Positions 27,429-35,463 of a stretch of 64,000 nt of DNA are shown here, one piece after another. The first letter of the stretch is position 1; every line of letters begins with the position of its first letter. The stretch lies in NCBI RefSeq assembly GCF_900156395.1, contig NZ_FTNL01000007.1:1-64000 (forward strand). Reading direction: 5' to 3'. The translations under genes were made by a program, and so were the position numbers. The notes beneath the pieces were generated by a model that was not told the origin of the DNA, did not search any database, and worked only from the letters and a program-made list of their open reading frames with translations. This DNA comes from Fluoribacter gormanii. Lineage in GTDB: Bacteria > Pseudomonadota > Gammaproteobacteria > Legionellales > Legionellaceae.

Positions 27429-28306
27429 TCAAAATCCTTTTTTGTTTCATCATTACTATCTAGTGAAAAATAGATTGCACCATCATGATGAAAAACAAGA
27501 TTTGTCCCAATTGTAACAATGGGATCTGATGCGCCCAGTAAAAGATAAGCATTTTCAGTCATGCATGCGCTTATCTTTTTCATAATTTTTGTAACAAGTT
27601 CATTATCAAAATAAATTAGCACATTGCGGCATAAGATTAAATCGACTTCAAATATTCCATTGATTATGGATGGATAGGTATTATCACATAAGTTGAGATA
27701 TTTAAATTGGACTAAATCACGAATCTCAGGCGATAGAGTATAAGTGCGATTATTTTTCAGAAAATATCGTTGTAAGCATTGTTCCGGAATAGATCGCATG
27801 GACCATTGTCCGTATGTTCCTGAAATTGCTTTCTGAAGTGCGGCGGTATTGATATCGGTACCTAATAAATAGAGATCCCATATATCAAGATTGGGTATGA
27901 GTTTATCCAATAACATGGCAATGGTATATATTTCTTCCCCCGAAGAACAACCGGCACTCCAAATTTTTAAAGTAAAATCTTCTGATTTGCGTTTTATCAA
28001 TTGAGGTAGAAGTTTATACTCAAGTAAATGCATTTGATTTTTGTCACGAAAAAAGTAGCTTTCTCCCACTGTAATTGCAGTAACTAAATCAGCTAATAAA
28101 GAAGAATTACTGGCACAGCTTTTTAATTGTTCCAAGTATTCTCGTGGTTGATAATTGAATTTATTACATGCTGCAGTAATGGTTTTTGCTAATTCTTGCG
28201 CTTGGTTTACATGGATAATAAGCCCAAAACGCTGATGAATTAATTCAATAAATGCAGGCTCGAGTCTTTTTATGTCATTTAATATGTTAGTGCTCATGTT
28301 GCTCAT
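27425..28306 (-). CDS. cheR: Chemoreceptor methyltransferase
   Basis: 293 residues. An N-terminal helical domain is followed by the SAM-binding fold with WSAGCSSGEEIYTIAM, the acidic LLGTDIN, and DLILCRNVLIYFD. It methylates receptor glutamates. There is no C-terminal TPR, in contrast to the WspC family, which carries TPRs. It overlaps the first cheW by 20 bases and the second by four, pointing to translational coupling. Confidence 0.95.
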   Translation of the reverse strand: MSNMSTNILNDIKRLEPAFIELIHQRFGLIIHVNQAQELAKTITAACNKFNYQPREYLEQLKSCASNSSLLADLVTAITVGESYFFRDKNQMHLLEYKLLPQLIKRKSEDFTLKIWSAGCSSGEEIYTIAMLLDKLIPNLDIWDLYLLGTDINTAALQKAISGTYGQWSMRSIPEQCLQRYFLKNNRTYTLSPEIRDLVQFKYLNLCDNTYPSIINGIFEVDLILCRNVLIYFDNELVTKIMKKISACMTENAYLLLGASDPIVTIGTNLVFHHDGAIYFSLDSNDETKKDFE

Positions 28307-28772
28307 GATTCGTAGTTGAATGGTAGAGTTGGGTTAGCTTTAAAGCAAAAACCCAATCGATGCTAATCAATAGTGAAACTCCTGTTTCCAAAGTTACCGC
28401 GCCAAAAAATGGTGAGTTATTACTGGTCAATTCTTCATGTATTTCGATTTGTTGTTCATCGATAGGACTTAATCCAAGGACTTTATCAACAATCAAGCCA
28501 ACCTGATGCGTTCCATCAGAGCAAAGTAGAATGGGTGTAGTTAAAGGATAGATTTCATTTCGTGTCATGCCCGTAGCAATAGCCAAGTCAAGCACAGGAA
28601 TACATTTGTTTTTGAAATTCATTAATCCTGCAAAATAGACTGGACTTGATGGAACGATTTCGAGCATAGGCAAAGGGAGGATTCTTTCTATAAAACGTAA
28701 ATCCATACAGACTTGTATGTCTTGTAAGAGAAAATGGAGAACTGTAAGGTTCTTGGAGAGCACTTTATACAT
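28287..28772 (-). CDS. cheW: CheW coupling protein (first)
   Basis: 161 residues forming a single CheW domain (LHFLLQDIQVCMDLRFIERILP, PVYFAGLMNFKNKCIPVLDLA, ending in IDWVFAL). As the first gene it opens the operon. The ATG has GAAGGA directly abutting it; a GTG at 28763 would give nine-base spacing, so the start is ambiguous by three codons. This promoter-proximal copy may couple a different receptor subset from the second CheW. Confidence 0.9.
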   Translation of the reverse strand: MYKVLSKNLTVLHFLLQDIQVCMDLRFIERILPLPMLEIVPSSPVYFAGLMNFKNKCIPVLDLAIATGMTRNEIYPLTTPILLCSDGTHQVGLIVDKVLGLSPIDEQQIEIHEELTSNNSPFFGAVTLETGVSLLISIDWVFALKLTQLYHSTTNHEQHEH

Positions 28773-29032
28773 TCCTTCTTTTATAATTCAGCACCATCAT
28801 AAGCTATCTAAAGCGCAGGTGATGCTGGTTTAAAAATAAATTATTAATTCCATTTTATAGTTATAGACCTAATAGAATTGATGCACAAGACATGTTCCGT
28901 GTGTTTTAATTGTGGTCTTTCTGGGGTGGGGATCATAACTTGGACGTATAGCACCCAAGTTATGATTATAAAAGGTGGTGATCTACAGCCTTATTCGCAT
29001 CACATACCTTGAAATGAAGATTAATGGTTCCT
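28773..29032. other. Gap between the gcv operon end and che operon start
   Basis: 260 bases. The che promoter must lie here. A minus-strand TATGAT near 28798-28803 is a candidate -10 without a good -35. The central hairpin at 28932-28966 is listed separately. Confidence 0.3.
28932..28966. repeat. 12-bp inverted repeat
   Basis: ATCATAACTTGG (28932-28943), an 11-base interior, and CCAAGTTATGAT (28955-28966) are perfectly complementary. There is no T tract on either side. It could stabilise the gcv mRNA end or be an operator for the che operon. Confidence 0.55.
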
Positions 29033-30499
29033 CTAGGTTTCTTTATCTTTATGGGATGCAAAATAATTTAAATCCAACTCTCGGGCTGCCTTTACATCAT
29101 CTAACCGTTTGACCGGTAATGTATGAGGGGCATTTTTAACCAAGTCAGGGTTTATGGCTACTTCTTCTTTAATCGTTTTCATGATTCGCACAAAATGATC
29201 TAATTCTTCTTTACCCTCGGTTTCCGTAGGTTCAATCAGAAGACATTCGGGAATGAGCAATGGGAAATAAGTAGTTGGGGCATGAACGCCATAATCCAAC
29301 AGCCTTTTGGCAAAATCCATTGCGGTAACGCCATATGTTTTCTTTTCTGGACTTAAAGTAAGAATAAATTCATGTGATGCGCGTCGGTTTGGATAGGCTG
29401 CCGTAAAGCCTGCTTTAGTTAGTTCTTTGAGTAGGTAATTTGCATTAAGCGTTGCATATTCTGAAACGCGAAGTAAACCTTCCTTACCGAGTACGCGCAT
29501 ATAAAAATACGCACGCAGTAAAATACCTGCATTTCCCATAAAACAAGACAGGCGACCTATACTTTGTGGATAGTCCTGGCGGGTTGCCCATTGATATCCT
29601 GAATCGGTTTTTTTCACGACGGGTAAGGGTATGAAGGGAAGCAGGCGCTTACCTACAGCTACAGGACCAGCACCAGGTCCGCCGCCACCGTGCGGGGTTG
29701 CAAATGTTTTATGCAGATTTAAATGCATGACATCAAAGCCCATATCCCCGGGCCTTACTTTTCCCAAAATAGCATTAAGATTGGCACCATCGTAATACAA
29801 TAATCCTCCTGCCTGATGAACAAGAGCAGCTACTTCTTTAATTTGGCGCATGAACAAGCCCAAAGTAGAGGGATTGGTTAACATGATGCCGGCGGTTCTT
29901 GGTCCCAGTTTGCTTTTTAACTCTTCAAGATCGATGTCGCCATCCGCAGCGGTAGGTATTTCAATAATCTTAAAGCCACACATGACCGCAGAGGCGGGAT
30001 TTGTGCCATGGGCCGCATCGGGAATCAGCATTTCATCGCGTGCTGTATCGCCTCGGGATTGATGATAAGCTTTAATCATCGCAACGCCGGCAAATTCTCC
30101 TTGTGATCCCGCCATGGGAGTTAAAGAAACACCCGCCATCCCTGTAATTTCAGCAATATGTTCTTGCAAGCGATACAAGGGTTCTAAAAAACCTTGGCTG
30201 TTTTCTTCTGCGGCCAGCGGATGGCGATTGAGAAAGTTAGCGATAGATGCCGCTTTGTGAACTCCTCGAGGATTATATTTCATGGTACATGAACCCAGAG
30301 GATAAAAATTGCTATCAATCGAAAAATTTTTATGAGACAAACGAGTGAAATGCCGGACTACCTGTAATTCGGAACATGCAGGCATTTTGGGGGGTGTTTT
30401 TCGCTGCAGCTCAGCAGGAATGGCGTATTTACTGGCTGAAATCTTTGGCGCTTGAGCTGTCGCCTGACGGTCTTTTTTAGATAATTCAAAAATCAACAT
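29033..30499 (-). CDS. gcvPB: Glycine dehydrogenase (decarboxylating) subunit 2
   Basis: 488 residues, the PLP-binding half of the split P-protein. The PLP Lys sits in [20 protein letters not shown]. With subunit 1 it decarboxylates glycine and passes the aminomethyl group to GcvH. It is the last gene of the gcv unit and overlaps the YciI-like gene by seven bases. In enterobacteria the P-protein is one chain; here it is split. Confidence 0.96.
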   Translation of the reverse strand: MLIFELSKKDRQATAQAPKISASKYAIPAELQRKTPPKMPACSELQVVRHFTRLSHKNFSIDSNFYPLGSCTMKYNPRGVHKAASIANFLNRHPLAAEENSQGFLEPLYRLQEHIAEITGMAGVSLTPMAGSQGEFAGVAMIKAYHQSRGDTARDEMLIPDAAHGTNPASAVMCGFKIIEIPTAADGDIDLEELKSKLGPRTAGIMLTNPSTLGLFMRQIKEVAALVHQAGGLLYYDGANLNAILGKVRPGDMGFDVMHLNLHKTFATPHGGGGPGAGPVAVGKRLLPFIPLPVVKKTDSGYQWATRQDYPQSIGRLSCFMGNAGILLRAYFYMRVLGKEGLLRVSEYATLNANYLLKELTKAGFTAAYPNRRASHEFILTLSPEKKTYGVTAMDFAKRLLDYGVHAPTTYFPLLIPECLLIEPTETEGKEELDHFVRIMKTIKEEVAINPDLVKNAPHTLPVKRLDDVKAARELDLNYFASHKDKET

Positions 30500-30801
30500 A
30501 ATTTGCCTTCCATTTTTTGAATGAATTCTTTAAGTTCAGCTCGATGAAGGGCTGGAGTAAATTCAATAAATTGATACTCCGCAATTTCCGCCAAATAATA
30601 AGGATCCTTTTTGAATATGGATTCGAGATAGGCGCGATCATTCGTGGCTGCAATGATTATTCCACCAGTACGAGGTTTCATGGGACCTGAGACCAGTAAT
30701 AAGCCTTGTTTATAGTAGTAATCAAGAAACTCTCTATGTGCTTGCAGGTACTTATCTACTTCACTAAGTGGAACTAAGTAGGTTAACTGGATTACAAACA
30801 T
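30493..30801 (-). CDS. YciI-like protein
   Basis: 102 residues of the ferredoxin-like YciI/dimeric alpha-beta barrel fold: [25 protein letters not shown], then [15 protein letters not shown]. The conserved His in AHREFL is in place. Both ends overlap: the start overlaps gcvPA by ten bases and the stop overlaps gcvPB by seven. Translation coupling to both P-protein halves suggests a role in glycine cleavage or related metabolite repair (inference). No function is established for this placement. Confidence 0.85.
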   Translation of the reverse strand: MFVIQLTYLVPLSEVDKYLQAHREFLDYYYKQGLLLVSGPMKPRTGGIIIAATNDRAYLESIFKKDPYYLAEIAEYQFIEFTPALHRAELKEFIQKMEGKLC

Positions 30802-32171
30802 GAGACACCTCGTTGCGACATGATGGATTTCAAGGTTTTTGCATAAAGTGCTATTTCCTCTTTAGTACGCATTTCAGTCGCACAAACTAAGAGGGTATTT
30901 GCCAATTGAGGGTAATGATTTCCTGGGGTATAGCCTCCAGAAATACCTGCTTGCGTCAATTGTTGTAACACCTGCGCTACAGGTTGGTCGAGTTTAAGTA
31001 ATGCTTCATGAAAATAAGGGGTTGTAAAAACCTGCTCTACACCATCAATTTGGGTTAAAGCGTCTACTAACTCATGAGTATTCTCATGGCATTGGCTTGC
31101 AACCTGGCGTAATCCTTCAGCACCCAAAAGGCTCATATGAATGGTCGCTGCGGTGACCAACAAACCTTGATTCGTACAGATATTTGAGGTTGCCTTGGCA
31201 CGACGTATATGCTGTTCACGTGCTTGCAACGTTAAAGTAAATCCTCTTTTCCCATCTTTATCCAAAGTACATCCTATAATACGGCCAGGCATTTGGCGTA
31301 CATGAGCCATGCGGGTACTTAAAAAACCAAAATAAGGACCACCCGATGCCATAGGAGCGCCTAAAGGCTGTCCCTCACCGCATGTAATATCAACGCCGTG
31401 CTTACCCCATGAGCCTGGTGGCTTTAATAAGGCAAGTGACACAGGGTTGACGCAGGCAATACTGATGGTTTTATTGTGCTGCGCCCAATCGCTGAGTTCA
31501 TCTACTTTTTCCAGACACCCAAAAAAGTTAGGTTGAGCGATAACCAGCGCAGTAATATCTTGTCCTGTATATCCTTCCAATGCTGAAAGAGAGGTGATTC
31601 CTTGCTGTTCATCAAAAGGCAATGTGAGTACTTCAATATGCTGGTTACGCAGGATGGTCTCAATGGTTTCACGATAGAAAGGATGAATTGTCCCCGGGAT
31701 TAATACACGACTTGTTTTGCTATGCTTATTAACTCGTACAGCCATTAAAATGGCTTCGGCTAATGCTGTAGCGCCATCATACATCGATGCATTAGATACA
31801 TCCATGCCTGTTAATTCACAGATCATGGTTTGGTATTCGTATAGTAATTGCAAAGTGCCTTGGCTGGCTTCGGCTTGATAAGGGGTATATGCGGTTAAGA
31901 ACTCACCACGAGAAGCGATATCCCACACTGCTGCAGGTATATGATGCTCATAGCATCCTGCACCCATAAAGCAGATTCCATTTATATTTTTATTTGCCAG
32001 ATTTTTTGCTTCTTTGAGCATATCCATTTCATTGATACCCGCAGGTATATTTTGAAATCCTGCATATTGCAAGGACAATGGAATTTCATCAAATAAAGTT
32101 TGTGTATCTTGAACTCCAATGGAATCAAGCATGGCTTTGCTGTCTTCAAGAGTATGTGGGATATAAGGCAT
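30792..32171 (-). CDS. gcvPA: Glycine dehydrogenase (decarboxylating) subunit 1
   Basis: 459 residues, the non-PLP half of the split glycine dehydrogenase, starting PHTLEDSKAMLDSIGVQ. It has the expected IPAAVWDIASRGEFLTAYTPYQAEASQGTLQ pocket region and AREQHIRRAKATSNICTNQGL at the dimer interface. It follows gcvH by two bases. The length is typical of subunit 1. Confidence 0.96.
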   Translation of the reverse strand: MPYIPHTLEDSKAMLDSIGVQDTQTLFDEIPLSLQYAGFQNIPAGINEMDMLKEAKNLANKNINGICFMGAGCYEHHIPAAVWDIASRGEFLTAYTPYQAEASQGTLQLLYEYQTMICELTGMDVSNASMYDGATALAEAILMAVRVNKHSKTSRVLIPGTIHPFYRETIETILRNQHIEVLTLPFDEQQGITSLSALEGYTGQDITALVIAQPNFFGCLEKVDELSDWAQHNKTISIACVNPVSLALLKPPGSWGKHGVDITCGEGQPLGAPMASGGPYFGFLSTRMAHVRQMPGRIIGCTLDKDGKRGFTLTLQAREQHIRRAKATSNICTNQGLLVTAATIHMSLLGAEGLRQVASQCHENTHELVDALTQIDGVEQVFTTPYFHEALLKLDQPVAQVLQQLTQAGISGGYTPGNHYPQLANTLLVCATEMRTKEEIALYAKTLKSIMSQRGVSCL

Positions 32172-32173
32172 GA

Positions 32174-32551
32174 TTAATGCTCCTCAGCGATCTCATTTTG
32201 ATATTGTTCAGCAGTCAATAAACTATTAATTTCATCTGGATGACTGGGTTTCAGTTTGACAAGCCAACCCGCGGCATAAGGATCAGAGTTAACAAGAGCT
32301 GGATTTTCGACAACTATTTCATTGATCGCCGTAACGACACCGCTTACTGGTGCATAAAAATCAGAGGCTGCTTTTACTGACTCGACAACACCAAGTTCTT
32401 CTCCAGCGCTCACTTCATCACCAATTTCAGGCAACTCGACAAAAACCATGTCGCCCAATAATTGTTGGGCATGGTCGGTAATGCCTACGGTTACTTCGTT
32501 TTGTTCTTCTTTTAGCCATTCGTGGGTATTAGTGAATTTTAATTCATTCAT
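32174..32551 (-). CDS. gcvH: Glycine cleavage H protein
   Basis: 125 residues. The lipoyl Lys lies in [17 protein letters not shown]. It carries the aminomethyl intermediate between the P, T and L proteins. Placed between gcvT and gcvPA, with a 141-base gap to gcvT that holds no other gene. Confidence 0.97.
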   Translation of the reverse strand: MNELKFTNTHEWLKEEQNEVTVGITDHAQQLLGDMVFVELPEIGDEVSAGEELGVVESVKAASDFYAPVSGVVTAINEIVVENPALVNSDPYAAGWLVKLKPSHPDEINSLLTAEQYQNEIAEEH

Positions 32552-32692
32552 TGCATTGTCCTTATATAATTCTATAGCACTGAAGTGAAGTTGAATCTAT
32601 GGAATCTATAAGCTACTAGAAACCCAGATTCTGCTTCTTGTATTCAGACCACAAGTTCTCATTTTAAACGGATCCTAATTTAATCTGATGCC

Positions 32693-33775
32693 TTAAATTG
32701 CTTTTCCAGCTTTAACAAAACGCGGTTTACCTACTTTTGCCGGGAGTAATTTGCCGCGAATATCAACCATGACCTCTTTCCCGGTTTCAACCGGAACTCT
32801 TGCCAAGGCGATAGATTTTTCGAGCGTAGGTGAGTAGGTCCCACTCGTAATAATTCCATCAGTACAACCTGGGATGATTACTTTTTGTCCATGACGCATA
32901 ATTCCTTTATCTAATAAAGTTAGCCCCACCATTTTTCGTTTAATTCCAATTTGCTTTTGGGAGTATAAAGCGCCCATGCCAATAAAATCGCGATCCGCGG
33001 GTTCCCATTTAATAGTCCAACCAAGACCTGACTCCAAGGGGCTGGTGGTAGTATCCATATCCTGGCCGTAGAGAAGCATTCCTGCCTCCAGGCGAAGAGT
33101 ATCGCGGGAAGCCAATCCACAGGGATGTACGCCAACCTGCATTAAATTATTCCATAATTGGACAATGGATTCTTGGGGGGCGATGATTTCAAATCCATCT
33201 TCACCGGTATACCCAGTGCGGGCAAAAAACCATTGTTCCACATCCACACATTCAAAATTTGTCAAAGTAGAAACGGCGTCAATTTGCGCGGGATTAAGAA
33301 TTTGTTGTGTTTTTTCTATGGCGTTAGGTCCTTGTACGGCAATCATCGCCAATTCTCTTCGTTCTTGCAAGCCAACAGCAAATCCTTCACTTTTTTGGCG
33401 AATCCAGGCCAAATCATTTTGTCGAGTTGCAGAATTCAGGACGACCCTATAATTATCTGACGCGCGTTGGTACACGATAAGATCGTCAATAATTCCGCCA
33501 TGCTCATTACACATGCAACTGTAAAGTGCTTTTCCATTGTGTGCAAGCTGATCCACATCATTAGTTAAAAGCTTGCGTAAGAATTGACGGCCGCCGGCAC
33601 CAAGAATATCCACAATAGTCATATGCGAAACATCGAACATGCCCGCATCGTTACGCACATAATGGTGCTCATTAAGCTGAGAACCATAATGCAAAGGCAT
33701 TTCCCAACCATGGAAATCAACCATTTTAGCGCCACATGCTTGGTGTGTGGCATTGAGAGGGGTTTTAGCAATCAT
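32693..33775 (-). CDS. gcvT: Aminomethyltransferase (T protein)
   Basis: 360 residues from ATG 33775, which has AAGGA six bases upstream. The first residues (MIAKTPLNATHQACGAKMVDFHGWEMP) and the folate-contact YTGEDGFEI and LRLEAGMLLYGQDMD motifs are typical. It transfers the methylene group to tetrahydrofolate. As the first gene of the cluster it probably carries the gcv promoter. No glycine riboswitch was recognised upstream. Confidence 0.97.
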   Translation of the reverse strand: MIAKTPLNATHQACGAKMVDFHGWEMPLHYGSQLNEHHYVRNDAGMFDVSHMTIVDILGAGGRQFLRKLLTNDVDQLAHNGKALYSCMCNEHGGIIDDLIVYQRASDNYRVVLNSATRQNDLAWIRQKSEGFAVGLQERRELAMIAVQGPNAIEKTQQILNPAQIDAVSTLTNFECVDVEQWFFARTGYTGEDGFEIIAPQESIVQLWNNLMQVGVHPCGLASRDTLRLEAGMLLYGQDMDTTTSPLESGLGWTIKWEPADRDFIGMGALYSQKQIGIKRKMVGLTLLDKGIMRHGQKVIIPGCTDGIITSGTYSPTLEKSIALARVPVETGKEVMVDIRGKLLPAKVGKPRFVKAGKAI

Positions 33776-33870
33776 TGTACGTCCTTTTTCAATCACCTTA
33801 GTGTGGGTGATTATACCTATTGCGATATATACTGTATATTGCATACTGCATATTTCTTAGGACTACTTTA

Positions 33871-34338
33871 ATGACTTGGCTAAATGTATGGCGTTGGATG
33901 TTGGATTTAGGATGGTTATTATTTCTCCTAATACTCCTCAGGCATTTTTGGCGTGATAGACAAGTTTTGGTGCAAGCGCAATCGTGGCTAAAAGTAAAAG
34001 GGTATATTACGAAATGTGAATGGACAAAAGTTGGTCATAGCATTTGGCCTAAAATTGAATATAACTACCAAGTTGATGATAAAAATTTGACTGGAGAATA
34101 TTTGTTTTTAGATACAGCGCGAAATAATCCGAATAGTAAATATTCCCGTGGTATTGCCTATAAAGCGGCCATGGCCTTTCAGGAAAATACCGCGATTGAT
34201 ATCTATTATAACCCCAATGACCCAGAAGAGTCGGCTTTAGATGTAACCATGCCAATCAAATTAAATATGATTTTAATTTTGATTGGCATGTTAATTGTCA
34301 TCCATTTAGCACTTATGGCTTGGCATTATTTGGGGTAG
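33871..34338 (+). CDS. DUF3592-type membrane protein
   Basis: 155 residues. Two membrane segments, about 8-26 (VWRWMLDLGWLLFLLILL) and about 130-150 (LNMILILIGMLIVIHLAL), bracket an OB-like extracytoplasmic domain (KVKGYITKCEWTKVG... NYQVDDKNLTGEYL). ATG 33871 has AGGA eight bases upstream. It runs divergently from gcvT and its last 26 bases overlap the convergent IcmL-like gene. Function unknown. Confidence 0.75.
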   Translation: MTWLNVWRWMLDLGWLLFLLILLRHFWRDRQVLVQAQSWLKVKGYITKCEWTKVGHSIWPKIEYNYQVDDKNLTGEYLFLDTARNNPNSKYSRGIAYKAAMAFQENTAIDIYYNPNDPEESALDVTMPIKLNMILILIGMLIVIHLALMAWHYLG

Positions 34339-34864
34339 GGGTGCCTGCTGGAGGTGTACCTGCTGGCGTTGATTCATTATCTACTTCAACATCACATTTA
34401 CAAGGTTGTTTGTTTATTGTGGACTGCAGACCGGTGATGGTATATCCACGTACTCCCTGTCCTGATGGTGCTACCATAAAGCTAATATTAACGTTCAAAT
34501 TTTGTCGCTGTTGATATTGTGGATTTTGATACGCAACGATAAGTCCCATAGTTGCTTTCCAATGTGTTGGGTCGATATTGGTGATTACCGGGGGGGCAGT
34601 AGCTACGGAAGTCACGTTATAAAGATTTTTTTGTACATCCTCGGGTAATTTGGAAGCATTTAAAGCATTGCTATAGGCAATCCAGGCATCTGCAGTAAAA
34701 TATTTAGCTATTTTTTTCTGATCTTCGAGATAATTTTTATAGCTGTAGGTATAGGTAGCAACGATTGCTTCATTGACCCAGACGGATAATTGCACAGGGT
34801 CTGGTTGTGCATAACTGAATTCGAAAAAAATTGATAAGAGAATAAAGGCTAATTTTTTGTTCAT
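34313..34864 (-). CDS. DotI/IcmL-family protein
   Basis: 183 residues. MNKKLAFILLSIFFEFSYA is a signal peptide. The body VNEAIVATYTYSYKNYLEDQKKIAKYFTADAW, then NASKLPEDVQKNLYNVTSVATAPPVI, is the signature of the DotI/IcmL domain in the type IVB secretion inner-membrane complex. Here a cleavable signal replaces the membrane anchor of DotI and IcmL. The tail (TPAGTPPAGTPTPN) is Pro/Thr-rich. Start 34864 is chosen because the AGGAT is correctly spaced for it. No other dot/icm gene is nearby, so it is an orphan paralogue. Confidence 0.87.
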   Translation of the reverse strand: MNKKLAFILLSIFFEFSYAQPDPVQLSVWVNEAIVATYTYSYKNYLEDQKKIAKYFTADAWIAYSNALNASKLPEDVQKNLYNVTSVATAPPVITNIDPTHWKATMGLIVAYQNPQYQQRQNLNVNISFMVAPSGQGVRGYTITGLQSTINKQPCKCDVEVDNESTPAGTPPAGTPTPNNAKP

Positions 34865-34951
34865 ATGCATATCCTGTTTGCAATAAGAAAATAAGGTTTA
34901 AGAATACATTCACAGCTAGATAGATTTTTATAGTGTAACTCATTCAAGAGA

Positions 34952-35066
34952 CATAAAAAAATCCCCGGCTGCTGCCGGGGCAAATTGGATGTTTAGATAA
35001 TGAATCTAAACAGTGCTCCACTTAAGAGGGGGTAAAGTGGAGCTAAGCATTCGGGGGAAATGCTCA
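34952..35066 (-). ncRNA. Probable small regulatory RNA with C-rich loops
   Basis: Read on the minus strand, four perfect hairpins follow one another. H1 is AGCATT/AATGCT (35046-35051 with 35059-35064; loop TCCCCCG). H2 is a 9-bp stem (35015-35023 with 35035-35043; loop with CCCCC). H3 is an 8-bp stem (34991-34998 with 35004-35011). The last is a 7-bp GC stem (34963-34969 with 34974-34980) followed by a run of seven T, an intrinsic terminator. A promoter (TTGAAC at 35095-35100, 18-base spacer, TCTAAC at 35071-35076) predicts a start at about 35065, right before H1. The RNA would be about 110 nt. No reading frame is present. C-rich loops are known in several bacterial sRNAs that bind Shine-Dalgarno regions. 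Confidence 0.75.
34956..34980 (-). terminator. Intrinsic terminator of the small RNA
   Basis: CCCCGGC-AGCA-GCCGGGG stem-loop on the minus strand followed by ATTTTTTT. This is the strongest rho-independent terminator in the window. No protein gene ends here on this strand, so it belongs to the RNA above. Confidence 0.85.
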
Positions 35067-35070
35067 CTAT

Positions 35071-35100
35071 GTTAGACACGGAAATCATTAAAAAGTTCAA
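35071..35100 (-). promoter_or_regulatory. Promoter of the small RNA
   Basis: Minus-strand TTGAAC (-35) and TCTAAC (-10) are separated by 18 bases, with the predicted start about seven bases further, at the foot of the first hairpin. Upstream, 35101-35463 is AT-rich and shows no other gene. Confidence 0.5.
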
Positions 35101-35463
35101 TTTTTGTGCAAAATATTTAATTTTAGATAAAATAAAGAACTAATCTATTGAATATTAATGCATTTTAATAATTTGTCAGGTTTTTCCTTGTTATCATTTA
35201 GAATACTCTTGGTTTTATAAGAAAGAAAGCGAGATATTCAACTGCTTTAATCTATCGGTTATGCCGTCTTTATGATATTTTATTACCCTAAAATAAGCAG
35301 CTGAACTCGTATTGACAAAAACTAATTCCAGCGCAGTAATTTTGAGATACACAGGCTTAGGTTGAGACCTTTTAGTTTCACTGCTTTTTTCAATTATATA
35401 TACTGCGTGATTAATAAGTTGCAGAGTGTGTTTGGGTGTCGACAAGGTTATTGAGGAGGCATT

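Noticed and set aside
33776..33870. Glycine riboswitch upstream of gcvT
   Set aside because: The gap is only 95 bases and shows no tandem aptamer-like structure.
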